Notes: generated by a model from the sequence alone, not told the origin. 64,000 nucleotides of DNA from Lachnospiraceae bacterium UBA7196 (GCA_002490835.1 DKUU01000001.1:1-64000); one strand, 5' to 3'; counted from the stretch's first letter, positions 17,218 to 25,169 are shown. A program made the numbers and translations.

Positions 17218-18936
17218 TTATCCTTGAAAACAGGCAGTCTGCTCAGTCAGGCTGTTCACCACTTCGGAAACCTGATCCAGTGCGGTGATGATACCCTTCA
17301 TGTTATCCGCAAGGGCAGCGGTATTGTCCACCACGCCGCCGACGCCCTGTGCGCTCTCCCTGACAGTGTTTGTGATATTGTCGTTGGATTCCGTGACGGT
17401 GCGCATCATGGAACCGATATTCTCCATGGAAGCGCGCATCTCACCCATGAGCTGATCCACCGTATTGGCGTCGTCCAGATACTGTCCGCCCGTGTTTTCC
17501 AAAATCTCATAGTCGGGCATCACGCGCTCGTTGATAAAGTTCACAAGCTTTCTGGCATTGTCCGCCAAGGTCATGACCGCCGCCACAACGCCCTCGGAAA
17601 TCTGCTGGATATTGCCTGCCGTCTGCTTTGAGCTGTCCGCAAGCTGACGAATCTCGTCCGCCACCACCGCAAAGCCCTTGCCTGCCTCGCCCGCTCTGGC
17701 GGCTTCGATGGAAGCGTTCAGCGCAAGCAGGTTTGTCTTAGAGGCGATGCTCAAAATATCGCCAGTCAGATGACTGATGTTTTCGATCTGCCGGCTGTCT
17801 TCGATAGAAGCGTTCAGCGTTACGTCAAATTCCCGGATCATCCGATCCGCCGTCTCGCGGCTTTCCTGCGCAAGCTTTTGCAGTTTTGTCGCGCGGTCCT
17901 TGATCTCCTGTGCGAATTCTGTGCCGTTCACGGCCTTTTCTACCATCTCGCCCACGGAAGTTTCCGCTTCGCGCGTATTTTCATTGACATAGACGACCGT
18001 AGCGGACATTTCTTCCATGCCGGCCGCCAGCTCTTCCATGGTAGCGGAAGTGTCGCTCGCATGCTGGTTCGTTTCCTCCACCACGTCGTTTACATTGAGC
18101 TGCTGTCTGTGAATCTCCTCGCTGCAGGAAATCACCCCGCCGATCACATCCTGCAGGATGTCCAGAAACTGATTAACGCCCCGCGCCAGATCGGCGATCT
18201 CGTCGTTGGTCAGGACGGGTACGCGCTCGTTTAAGTTTCCTTGTTTATTATGTATGTTCTCGATCATGCCATTGATGACCTGCGCGATCCGCTGGATCGG
18301 GATTACGATCAGACGGCGTGCGATCAGCACCACCAAAGCTGCCGCCACGATCAGGAGCGCGATCACCACCACGATCAACTGATAAGATTTCTCCGCCTTG
18401 CCCTGCAAAAACGTTTTGCCCGTTTCAAGGTCCGTCGCAGAGAACTCAAGCAGCTTATTCATGTTCCTGTCAATCACATTATCTAAAGTCCCCAGTGAAT
18501 TTGCGATCTGAGAGCTTGCACGATCCTTGTCGCCTTCCCTGCTCTCTTGCAGGATGGCGTCCACATAGGTGTCAAAGCTCGTAAGACGTTTGGTCAGATT
18601 ATTATAGATCTCCTGCACTTCGTCAGAAGTGATGAGCGCTTCATAAGCCTTCATAGAAGCCCACATCTGCTCGCGGCGTTCCGAAATATCTTTCGCCTTC
18701 GTGTCCATGGACCGCACCAGCTTCGCGTTCACATGACTGTATACGGACAGACTGATGTTCAGATAATCCTCGTAAATACTGTGGATGAGGTTGATCTTTT
18801 CTACCTCATTATTCATCACAGCCTGACTGCTCGCAGTGATCGACGTCATGCTGTTTCCCAGAAAGCCCAGCGCTATAATCGAAATCAGGGCCAGCACCAT
18901 GATTGCCGACGCTACCTTAAAACCGATTTTCTTCAT
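17218..18936 (-). CDS. Methyl-accepting chemotaxis protein
   Basis: A 572-aa transmembrane receptor for chemotaxis or related signalling. A membrane segment at about 8-30 is followed by an extracytoplasmic four-helix-bundle sensor (4HB_MCP-like, about 35-185). A second membrane segment (about 186-208) precedes a HAMP region. The cytoplasmic signalling domain has the highly conserved hairpin tip with SKTNLLALNASIEAARAG and GKGFAVVADEIRQLA, which binds CheA/CheW. GGGAGG precedes the ATG. It lies alone between pflA and the giant surface gene with its own promoter. No canonical ligand pocket can be named. Confidence 0.95.
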   Translation of the reverse strand: MKKIGFKVASAIMVLALISIIALGFLGNSMTSITASSQAVMNNEVEKINLIHSIYEDYLNISLSVYSHVNAKLVRSMDTKAKDISERREQMWASMKAYEALITSDEVQEIYNNLTKRLTSFDTYVDAILQESREGDKDRASSQIANSLGTLDNVIDRNMNKLLEFSATDLETGKTFLQGKAEKSYQLIVVVIALLIVAAALVVLIARRLIVIPIQRIAQVINGMIENIHNKQGNLNERVPVLTNDEIADLARGVNQFLDILQDVIGGVISCSEEIHRQQLNVNDVVEETNQHASDTSATMEELAAGMEEMSATVVYVNENTREAETSVGEMVEKAVNGTEFAQEIKDRATKLQKLAQESRETADRMIREFDVTLNASIEDSRQIENISHLTGDILSIASKTNLLALNASIEAARAGEAGKGFAVVADEIRQLADSSKQTAGNIQQISEGVVAAVMTLADNARKLVNFINERVMPDYEILENTGGQYLDDANTVDQLMGEMRASMENIGSMMRTVTESNDNITNTVRESAQGVGGVVDNTAALADNMKGIITALDQVSEVVNSLTEQTACFQG

Positions 18937-18987
18937 TAGAAAGACCTCCCTCTCCCTGTGTAACCTTCCGAATAACCCCTATTTATA

Positions 18988-19016
18988 AGTATAGCATAGG
19001 AGAGGGGCAAAGTCCA
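18988..19016 (-). promoter_or_regulatory. Promoter of the 4HB chemoreceptor gene
   Basis: TGGACT (19011-19016) and TATACT (18988-18993) are 17 nt apart on the minus strand, and TG stands one base before the -10 hexamer, giving an extended -10. The site is about 50 nt upstream of the ATG. Confidence 0.6.
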
Positions 19017-19036
19017 TTTCGCTTTTCCAAAGATTA

Positions 19037-19789
19037 TCACTTTTCTTCCCGACGCTTCCGTATGCCGTCGAGGATCACTTTTTTCTTTTCTACTAATTTA
19101 TCTTTATCCATAGCGGGAACGCCTGCCAGTTTGTATTCCATGCCGAGCTTCTCATATTTAGACTCGCCCATGGTGTGATAGGGGAGAGCGTCCAGCGCTT
19201 TCAGGTTTGAGAGACCGCCGATGAAGTAGCCCAGCTTATAGAGATATTCGTCGTCGTCGGTCAGGCCCGGCACAATGACGTGACGGATCCACACATCCAC
19301 ATGCTTTTCGTCCAGATACTCCGCAAAGGCCAGTATGCCTTCGTTGGGCTGGGAGGTGAGTTCCTTGTGCTTGTCGGGATCGATGTGTTTGATATCCAGC
19401 ATGACAAGGTCGGTCAGCGTCATCAGATGATCGAGCTTTGCAAGCCATTCGGGATTGGCGTTTTTCTTGTAGGCGATACCGGAGGAGTCGATGCAGGTAT
19501 GGACGTTTTCCTTCTTGGCAATCGTAAAAAGATCGATCAGAAAATCGACCTGCATCAGCGGCTCGCCGCCGGTGACAGTAATGCCGCCGCCGTGGTAAAA
19601 CGCTTCGTTTCGCTTATATTGTTCAAAAATATATTCCGGTTCCATCAGCGTACCGCCGTTCATGTCCCAAGTGTCTGGGTTGTGGCAGTAGGCGCAGCGC
19701 ATGGGGCAGCCCTGTACAAAGACCACAAAGCGCGTACCCGGACCGTCTACGGTGCCGAAACTTTCTAAGGAGTGGATTCGTCCCTGCAT
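19037..19789 (-). CDS. pflA: Pyruvate formate-lyase activating enzyme
   Basis: A radical SAM enzyme that uses S-adenosylmethionine and a [4Fe-4S] cluster to place the glycyl radical on pyruvate formate-lyase. The 250-aa protein has the CxxxCxxC cluster motif at C28, C32 and C35 (QGCPMRCAYCHNP), the GGITVTGGEPL SAM-binding segment, and normal PflA length. In this locus its target glycine would be on the separate 80-aa subunit rather than on the lyase core. It is the last gene of the pfl cluster, about 275 bp beyond the glycyl-radical subunit, with a terminator and candidate small RNA in the gap. Confidence 0.96.
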   Translation of the reverse strand: MQGRIHSLESFGTVDGPGTRFVVFVQGCPMRCAYCHNPDTWDMNGGTLMEPEYIFEQYKRNEAFYHGGGITVTGGEPLMQVDFLIDLFTIAKKENVHTCIDSSGIAYKKNANPEWLAKLDHLMTLTDLVMLDIKHIDPDKHKELTSQPNEGILAFAEYLDEKHVDVWIRHVIVPGLTDDDEYLYKLGYFIGGLSNLKALDALPYHTMGESKYEKLGMEYKLAGVPAMDKDKLVEKKKVILDGIRKRREEK

Positions 19790-19884
19790 GGGTATTACCT
19801 TCTTTCTGATTATTTTATTATTTTGTCCGATTCTGCTTAATATTATAAAGTGAACATAGTTTGCGGCGCTGTCTTACATAGACA

Positions 19885-19991
19885 ATCATAAAAGAAATAG
19901 CATCCCAAAACCTTTGCCCAAGGTAGATGCTATTCTTTAAATTATTAGTATTACTGAGGGCAATCGGAGATTTCATTCCGACCGCTTCTAA
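19885..19991 (-). ncRNA. Candidate ~105-nt small RNA or pflA leader
   Basis: A near-consensus promoter (next entry) predicts a start at about 19990 on the minus strand. About 50-100 nt later a stem pairs the segments at 19926-19938 and 19891-19904 (one bulged base, inner CCTT/AAGG pairs) and is followed by TTTCTTTT, an intrinsic terminator shape. A short TCGGA/TCCGA hairpin lies near the 5' end. No convincing protein is encoded. Either it is a free small RNA or an attenuated leader of pflA. Family unknown. Confidence 0.5.
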
Positions 19992-19995
19992 GTAG

Positions 19996-20024
19996 ATTAT
20001 ACAAAAGAGCTGCTTGGAAGTCAA
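19996..20024 (-). promoter_or_regulatory. Promoter nested inside a terminator hairpin
   Basis: TTGACT (20019-20024) and TATAAT (19996-20001) are exactly 17 nt apart on the minus strand. The -35 lies in the loop and the spacer covers the 3' arm of the hairpin that terminates the upstream gene, so termination and new initiation occur within 40 bp. Confidence 0.7.
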
Positions 20025-20031
20025 GCAGCTC
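20003..20031 (-). terminator. Terminator after glycyl-radical subunit gene
   Basis: GAGCTGCTT (20023-20031 on the minus strand) pairs perfectly with AAGCAGCTC (20007-20015), followed by TTTTGT. It stands about 35 nt after the stop of the 80-aa gene and ends the pfl core operon. Confidence 0.85.
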
Positions 20032-20063
20032 CTTGTCGTTGTTCATTCATCGGTGAAGCGCTA

Positions 20064-20306
20064 TTATACGCTCTCGTGGAACGTACGGGAGATAACGTCA
20101 GCCTGCTGTTCCGGAGTCAGCTTGATGAAGTTCACTGCGTAGCCGGAAACGCGGATGGTCAACTGCGGATAGTTCTCGGGATGCTTCTGCGCATCGAGTA
20201 AGGTATCTCTGTTGAGCACGTTCACGTTAAGGTGATGGCCGCCCTTTGTTGCGTAGCCATCTAATAAGTTTACTAAGTTATCTACCTGAGCATTTGCTGC
20301 TGCCAT
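20064..20306 (-). CDS. Stand-alone glycyl-radical subunit of pyruvate formate-lyase
   Basis: An 80-aa protein equal to the extreme C-terminus of pyruvate formate-lyase. It has GGHHLNVNVLNRDTLLDA (22-39), YPQLTIRVSGYAVNF (46-60) and the ending VISRTFHESV. G55 in RVSGYAV is the residue that would carry the radical. It resembles E. coli GrcA (YfiD), but here the adjacent lyase itself lacks this domain, so the protein is likely an essential subunit and not only a repair spare part. AGGAGGA lies 7 nt before the ATG. It is followed by a strong terminator. Confidence 0.93.
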   Translation of the reverse strand: MAAANAQVDNLVNLLDGYATKGGHHLNVNVLNRDTLLDAQKHPENYPQLTIRVSGYAVNFIKLTPEQQADVISRTFHESV

Positions 20307-20335
20307 TGTATGATCCTCCTCTATTGATATTTTTA

Positions 20336-20542
20336 TTACTTAAAGTCGTCCAACCCGTCGTGGAGGGTGGGAACGCTGCAGGCCAGAGGGGTACGGGAAC
20401 AATCCGTACACCCCATGGTCTCTACACTTTTTTTAGAACTGTCGATCTTGTCATCGACGTCTACATTCACGTGGCCGACGCCCTGCGCCATTCCGGAATC
20501 CATCATCTTGACAAAATCTTCGATCATCTGCTGGTTATCCAT
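20336..20542 (-). CDS. Small Cys-containing relative of the glycyl-radical subunit
   Basis: A 68-aa protein between the lyase core and the glycyl-radical subunit. Residues 7-29 align without gaps to residues 8-30 of the 80-aa subunit (shared V, D, G, H, N, V, V and many conservative pairs, ending GHVNVDV against HHLNVNV). After that the two differ: there is no SGYAV radical motif, and instead three cysteines (C45, C48, C55 in GCTDCSRTPLAC) appear. It may be a diverged duplicate with a structural, docking or metal/redox role. The start at 20542 follows AGGAAG; an alternative start lies 7 codons earlier. Function unproven. Confidence 0.65.
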   Translation of the reverse strand: MDNQQMIEDFVKMMDSGMAQGVGHVNVDVDDKIDSSKKSVETMGCTDCSRTPLACSVPTLHDGLDDFK

Positions 20543-20612
20543 ATATTCATCTTCCTTTCTCATTCTCTTCGGAAAAACCTTCCTATATGGATTTTTCCCA
20601 TTTTCCGCAGAA

Positions 20613-22652
20613 TTACTTACTTAAATCGACCTCAAGGTCGCCTGCAAATACCTGATCTTCCTTGCCGAGTGCGCCCGGAATGATGGTGAAGGTATTGGAG
20701 ATACCATCCTGCGCATCATTGAACGGAAGCTTGGATACGGAAGAGAGGGAAGCGACTGCACCGTGGGTATCGCGGCCGTGCATCGGGTTAGCACCGGGAG
20801 CGAAAGGCTGGCCTTTCTTACGTCCGTCAGGTGTGTTACCTGTCGCCTTACCGTAGGTTACGTTGGAAGTAATGGTAAGGATGGAAGTGGTCGGCACGCC
20901 TTCTCTGTAGGTGTGGTGTCTTCTGATCGCCGTCATAAACTTGTGTACGATCTCCTGAGCAATCTCGTCTACGCGGTCGTCATCGTTACCGTATTTCGGG
21001 AACTCGCCGGTGGTCTTGAAGTCAACGATGATGCCGTCTTCGTCTCTGATGGGCTCAACCTTAGCGTACTTGATCGCGGACAGGGAGTCAGCCACGATGG
21101 AGAGGCCTGCCACACCGGTTGCGAAGTAACGCTTTACGTTCTTATCATGGAGAGCCATCTCTGCTCTCTCGTAGCAGTACTTGTCGTGCATGTAGTGGAT
21201 GATGTTCAGCGTATTGACATACACGTCAGCCTGCCACTCCAGCATATCGATGAATTTATCCATAACGTCGTCGTAATCAAGCACATCGCCGGAAACAGGA
21301 CGATACTTAGGACCTACCTGCTTCTTGGTAACTTCATCGATACCGCCGTTTAATGCGTATAACAGACATTTTGCAACGTTAGCACGAGCGCCGAAGAACT
21401 GCATCTCCTTACCGATGACCATGGAGGATACGCAGCATGCGATACCGTAATCGTCGCCGTGTGTCGCTCTCATCAGGTCGTCGTTCTCGTACTGGATGGA
21501 AGAGGTCTGGATGGACATCTTCGCGCAGTACTTCTTCCAGTTCTCAGGAAGTCTGGTGGACCAGAGAACGGTCAGGTTCGGCTCCGGAGAAGGACCAAGG
21601 TTTGTCAGGGTGTGCAGATAACGGAAGCTCATCTTCGTTACCATGTGACGGCCGTCAACGCCAACGCCGCCGAGAGACTCGGTCACCCATACCGGATCGC
21701 CTGCAAAGATCTGATTGTACTCAGGGGTGCGGGCGAACTTGATGCAGCGAAGCTTCATAATAAAGTGATCTACGAACTCCTGAATCTGCTGCTCGGTGAA
21801 CGTGCCGTTTGCAAGGTCGCGCTCCGCATATACATCAAGGAAGGTGGAAGTACGGCCAAGGGACATAGCCGCGCCGTTCTGCTCCTTCACTGCGCAGAGG
21901 TAACCGAAGTAAACTGCCTGAATCGCTTCCTGTACATTGGAAGCGGGCTTGGAGATGTCGCAGCCGTAGGAAGCAGCCATCTCTTTCATCAGCTTAAGAG
22001 CGACCATCTGCTCGGAAAGCTCCTCGCGAAGACGGATCACATCGTCTGTCATAACGCGGCCGGTGGAATCCTTCTGCTCTTGCTTATCCTCAATCAGTCT
22101 GTCGATACCGTACAGAGCCACACGTCTGTAGTCGCCGATGATACGGCCGCGGCCGTAAGCATCCGGAAGACCTGTGATGATGTGGGAAGAACGGCATGCT
22201 CTCATTTCCTGATTGTAAGCGTCGAAGCAGCCTGCGTTATGTGTCTTTCTGTGGGTGGAGAAGAACTCGCTGATCTCGGGATCTACTTCGTAGCCATTGT
22301 CGGAGCAAGCTTTCTCAGCCATTCTGATACCGCCGTAAGGCTGTAAGGAACGCTTGAAAGGCTTGTCGGTCTGGAAGCCTACGATGGTCTCCTTGTTCTT
22401 GTCCAGATAGCCGGGGCCGTGGGATGTAATGGTGGAGATTACCTTGGTATCCATATCAAGGACGCCGCCTGCCTCACGCTCCTGCTTCTGCAGATCGAGA
22501 ACCTGTGCCCACAGATCCTTCGTGTTCTGTGTAGGCTCTGCAAGGAAGGAATCATCGCCTTCATAAGGATGATAGTTCCTCTGGATGAAGTCGCGAACGT
22601 TGACTTCTTTGTCCCATTTGCCGCCTACAAAATCTTTCCATTCTGGTCTCAT
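20613..22652 (-). CDS. pflB: Pyruvate formate-lyase core, glycyl-radical domain absent
   Basis: Converts pyruvate and CoA to acetyl-CoA and formate, a central anaerobic fermentation step. The 679-aa protein carries the paired catalytic cysteines C406-C407 (YGIACCVSSM, matching E. coli C418/C419) and the GRTSTFLDVY and FGARANVAK regions. It stops soon after NTFTIIPGALGKED, about 80 residues short of E. coli PflB and exactly before the glycyl-radical domain, which is encoded separately at 20064-20306. The stop is followed by new genes with their own ribosome sites, so this is a genuine split rather than an obvious frameshift. AGGAGG precedes the ATG. Confidence 0.95.
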   Translation of the reverse strand: MRPEWKDFVGGKWDKEVNVRDFIQRNYHPYEGDDSFLAEPTQNTKDLWAQVLDLQKQEREAGGVLDMDTKVISTITSHGPGYLDKNKETIVGFQTDKPFKRSLQPYGGIRMAEKACSDNGYEVDPEISEFFSTHRKTHNAGCFDAYNQEMRACRSSHIITGLPDAYGRGRIIGDYRRVALYGIDRLIEDKQEQKDSTGRVMTDDVIRLREELSEQMVALKLMKEMAASYGCDISKPASNVQEAIQAVYFGYLCAVKEQNGAAMSLGRTSTFLDVYAERDLANGTFTEQQIQEFVDHFIMKLRCIKFARTPEYNQIFAGDPVWVTESLGGVGVDGRHMVTKMSFRYLHTLTNLGPSPEPNLTVLWSTRLPENWKKYCAKMSIQTSSIQYENDDLMRATHGDDYGIACCVSSMVIGKEMQFFGARANVAKCLLYALNGGIDEVTKKQVGPKYRPVSGDVLDYDDVMDKFIDMLEWQADVYVNTLNIIHYMHDKYCYERAEMALHDKNVKRYFATGVAGLSIVADSLSAIKYAKVEPIRDEDGIIVDFKTTGEFPKYGNDDDRVDEIAQEIVHKFMTAIRRHHTYREGVPTTSILTITSNVTYGKATGNTPDGRKKGQPFAPGANPMHGRDTHGAVASLSSVSKLPFNDAQDGISNTFTIIPGALGKEDQVFAGDLEVDLSK

Positions 22653-22702
22653 TTTGTACCAACCTCCTATTTATAAAATTTTTTATTTGACTCGGTAAGA
22701 AC

Positions 22703-22732
22703 ATTATATGCTATCTCCCGAAGCACAGTCAA
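22703..22732 (-). promoter_or_regulatory. pflB promoter
   Basis: TTGACT (22727-22732) and TATAAT (22703-22708) with an 18-nt spacer on the minus strand, about 50 nt upstream of pflB. A near-consensus sigma-A promoter consistent with high expression of a fermentation enzyme. Confidence 0.85.
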
Positions 22733-22825
22733 GACAGCCTTTGTTCTTTTTCGCATACAAATGCAGAAAAATATATGAATTTTTTGTGAAAATTGCAATA
22801 ATGTGGATGAAACGTTTTTCCGTTC

Positions 22826-22854
22826 TTGACATTTCGTACGCGTATCCATATAAT
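22826..22854 (+). promoter_or_regulatory. Perfect consensus promoter for the 174-aa gene
   Basis: TTGACA (22826-22831), a 17-nt spacer and TATAAT (22849-22854) match sigma-A consensus exactly. The spacer includes the palindrome TACGCGTA. A leader of about 160 nt separates it from the ATG at 23021 and contains a small CGAAG/CTTCG hairpin. Nothing else coding is seen in 22653-23020. Confidence 0.85.
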
Positions 22855-23020
22855 GAGCGCAAAGCATATTATTTCTCGACAACAAATATTCGAAGTAATC
22901 TTATTTGCTTCGGAGTCATACAAAATCGGCGGTTTCTGCTGATTTTCCAGTCTGTGTTTCAGAATTTCTATGCTTTTAACTCAATTCGACCAAATAATTT
23001 GATAAGGAGCAACTGTAATA

Positions 23021-23545
23021 ATGAATAAAGAAGTTGGTATTATAACAGACGCAAATGAAAAACAAATTGTAGTCATTAATAATCTGTGTTTCAAGGGGAG
23101 AAGGAGCGTAGACTGGAATATTGTTGAGAAAGGTTTAAAAAAATATATTGGTCAATTTGCAGAGATTGCGGAAACATCAGATGTTGTATACATAGGTGCA
23201 GATTTCCCTGACGAGTTTGCGCATTCCAAGGATACAAAAGAACTAAGGGGCGCAAATATGTATGCAAAGGCAAATTCTTCAAGAATTATTATAGAGATGC
23301 TTAAAATTGCCACGAATAAAACATTTTCGAAGAATTATGCGCAAAAACATAATATAGATGCAAAATTTGGCTGGTATAGATATGACACGTATTTTGCAAT
23401 TCCTGTTTATAACAATGCGGGCATAGCAGTTAGGCACAATGTTTTTAAATCAAGAATACTTGTGCGTCATGCAAAAAATGGAAAATTGTATTTATATGAT
23501 ATTATAAGAACAAAAAAAGAAACGAGCAGGCCGCTTGAGCAATAG
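23021..23545 (+). CDS. BECR-fold nuclease-like protein (PBECR type)
   Basis: A 174-aa cytoplasmic protein, AT-rich relative to its neighbours. The C-terminal third (about 115-170) with FGWYRYDTYFAIPVYNN, IRVRH-like ILVRHAKNGKLYLYDIIRTKKETS resembles the barnase/EndoU/colicin-E5/RelE-like nuclease modules found in phage polyproteins and toxins; the closing KLYLYDII.TKKETS segment is typical of them. The N-terminal part is unrecognised. AAGGAGC precedes the ATG. No antitoxin-like partner is adjacent. It may be a phage-derived orphan, a toxin or a domesticated RNase; the assignment is from pattern memory only. Confidence 0.5.
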   Translation: MNKEVGIITDANEKQIVVINNLCFKGRRSVDWNIVEKGLKKYIGQFAEIAETSDVVYIGADFPDEFAHSKDTKELRGANMYAKANSSRIIIEMLKIATNKTFSKNYAQKHNIDAKFGWYRYDTYFAIPVYNNAGIAVRHNVFKSRILVRHAKNGKLYLYDIIRTKKETSRPLEQ

Positions 23546-23632
23546 CTGTACGGTTGAAAAACTCATTTCTCTTTATAAGCTATATATTAAAGGGATATGG
23601 CGATGGTGTCAACTGAAAAATTTCTAAAAAAA

Positions 23633-23659
23633 TTGACAAAAATTGTAGGGGGATACTAT
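23633..23659 (+). promoter_or_regulatory. Candidate promoter with G5 spacer for secreted protein
   Basis: TTGACA (23633-23638) is followed by a 15-nt spacer ending in GGGGGA and then TACTAT (23654-23659). The spacer is two bases short of optimal and includes a run of five G, a parallel to the G tract in the giant surface gene promoter. Confidence 0.45.
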
Positions 23660-23715
23660 TTGCGTATATTTTAGGCAATCGACACAGGATAAAGAAGAGG
23701 GTGGGGGAGAGGATC

Positions 23716-24783
23716 ATGAAGACTATGAATGGAAAACGTATGAGAAAAAGAGCATTGGGTATGCTGCTGGCGTGTGCAATGCTTTTTTCTTGTATGGACC
23801 TGACGGCATTGGCGGCGGAGCCGGATGTGAAGACACAAGCCACGGCACCGGACGACGGGGAAACAGTAGCAGAAACGCCGGAAGGGGAAAATGACGCGGG
23901 TGATAATGGCGGAGAAATAAAGCAGCCGGAGGCTCCGGAGCAGGATGCGGGTGACAAACAGAATCCGGGTTCAGAAACCGGTGAGGAAGAGGCGGAAGGT
24001 AGTGGGGACGAAGATAAGAAGGGTGCAGCGGATGGAGAGGATGCTGCGGATCAGCCGGATGACACCGCGGGCGAAACAGGTGAAGGTAGTGCGGATGAAG
24101 ATGCCGATAAAAAGGGGGAAGCAGAGCAGGATAAACCTGACGCCGATGAGGGGAATGGTTCGGAGATCGGCCGGGACGAGAAAGGGGAGAGCGTCTCAGA
24201 GAACAGTGTTTCGGAAAACAGCGTTTCAGAGAACAGTATTTCGGAAAACAGCCTGATAACCGTCAATGCAACGAATGCCTTAGGGCGTTATTTTGCGGAG
24301 ATGGTATCTGAAACGGTATTAGAAGAAAATGATAATACAGACTGTGATGTTTATGAAGTCACGTGGAATGGAAGGGAGGCTGCTGTTACTTTTCGGACAA
24401 CGGAAAGAAGTACATTGATTGTAGGAATCTATGAGGAAGACAGCGGAAAACTTGCGGCCTCCGGCAGTGTGGATGTATCGCCAAAAGACACGGAAACGGT
24501 TGTTTCCATAGGGATGGACAATATACCCGAATATTTTGTGCTGCGTGCATTTCTGATAGAACCGGAAAGCGCAAGGCCGCTTGGGCGGGTGTATGAGACA
24601 GAAGATTACACGCGCAAAATGCAGGAGTTCTATGCTAAGACAACAGCCGATTTTGCAAGCGAACAGGTCTTAAATCTGGACGAAGATACATACAATAACT
24701 TTCTGGTTTTCAGTCAGGATGTAAAAGTGATCCGCACAACTGAAAATGCGGATGTAAATAAAGTAATCGAGTGGAGGAAGTGA
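23716..24783 (+). CDS. Secreted acidic low-complexity protein with VSENS repeats
   Basis: A 355-aa exported protein of unknown function. A signal peptide (basic KRMRKR, then a hydrophobic core with two Cys, ending ALAAEP) is followed by about 120 residues rich in Asp, Glu, Gly and Ala, then four VSENS/ISENS repeats, then a folded-looking region (about residues 170-355). Such leaders are common at the N-terminus of much larger Lachnospiraceae surface proteins, so this could be a truncated member, ending at VIEWRK with no anchor. The ATG at 23716 is preferred over an upstream GTG at 23701 that abuts its GAGG. No neighbour explains its role. Confidence 0.75.
   Translation: MKTMNGKRMRKRALGMLLACAMLFSCMDLTALAAEPDVKTQATAPDDGETVAETPEGENDAGDNGGEIKQPEAPEQDAGDKQNPGSETGEEEAEGSGDEDKKGAADGEDAADQPDDTAGETGEGSADEDADKKGEAEQDKPDADEGNGSEIGRDEKGESVSENSVSENSVSENSISENSLITVNATNALGRYFAEMVSETVLEENDNTDCDVYEVTWNGREAAVTFRTTERSTLIVGIYEEDSGKLAASGSVDVSPKDTETVVSIGMDNIPEYFVLRAFLIEPESARPLGRVYETEDYTRKMQEFYAKTTADFASEQVLNLDEDTYNNFLVFSQDVKVIRTTENADVNKVIEWRK
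24193..24252 (+). repeat. Four tandem 15-nt repeats encoding VSENS/ISENS
   Basis: Four in-frame 15-nt units, alternating between TCAGAGAACAGT-type and TCGGAAAACAGC-type versions, encode (V/I)SENS. The alternation gives a 30-nt higher-order period. Copy number could change by slippage without breaking the frame. Confidence 0.9.
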
Positions 24784-24796
24784 GCATAATTCTTGC

Positions 24797-24825
24797 TTGA
24801 CGGTGCAGGAACTTTCCTCTATAAT
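24797..24825 (+). promoter_or_regulatory. Promoter of the DUF1858 gene
   Basis: TTGACG (24797-24802) and TATAAT (24820-24825) with a 17-nt spacer, about 90 nt before the ATG at 24918. Confidence 0.8.
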
Positions 24826-24917
24826 CATATCTGGTACAGGGAACAGATGTATATTTTTTCGGACCCTGTCACAAAATGTAGGCAGAGTAAAGAAATGAAG
24901 ATATGGAGGGAAATAAG

Positions 24918-25109
24918 ATGGCAGATATCACGAAGGATATGACGATCGGGGAAGCGCTGCGGACAAACCCGGACATTGCGCCCGTTCTTTTGGAAATCGG
25001 AATGCACTGCCTTGGCTGTCCATCGGCGCAGGGGGAAACGCTGGAGGAGGCGGCGATGGTACATGGCATCTCGACAGACGACCTGATGGCGAAGATTCAG
25101 GCGGTATAA
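24918..25109 (+). CDS. DUF1858 small CxxC protein
   Basis: A 63-aa DUF1858-type protein. The TIGEAL.TNPDIAPVLLEIGMHCLGCPSA core is diagnostic, with C31 and C34 as a CxxC pair near the N-terminus of a helix. Members occur alone or fused to hybrid-cluster and redox proteins and are thought to act in redox or metal sensing; the actual role is unknown. The ATG at 24918 has GGAGGG upstream; the ATG at 24903 lacks a site. A dedicated promoter and terminator make it a single-gene transcript. Confidence 0.88.
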   Translation: MADITKDMTIGEALRTNPDIAPVLLEIGMHCLGCPSAQGETLEEAAMVHGISTDDLMAKIQAV

Positions 25110-25130
25110 ATTCCCATGATATGAAATGAA

Positions 25131-25160
25131 GAAACCTCCGGGCAGCATTCCGGAGGTTTC
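25131..25160. terminator. Bidirectional terminator
   Basis: GAAACCTCCGG (25131-25141) pairs with CCGGAGGTTTC (25150-25160), an 11-bp perfect stem. T- and A-rich tracts on the outer sides let it serve the DUF1858 gene and the convergent mecA gene. Confidence 0.85.
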
Positions 25161-25169
25161 CTTACGTTA

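Noticed and set aside
19818..20024. A 68-codon frame on the minus strand between the glycyl-radical gene and pflA
   Set aside because: It starts inside a terminator/promoter and has no ribosome site or family features; the RNA interpretation explains the region better.
22708..23028. A 106-codon plus-strand frame in the pflB upstream region
   Set aside because: It runs antisense through the pflB promoter and across the consensus promoter of the next gene; composition is not protein-like.
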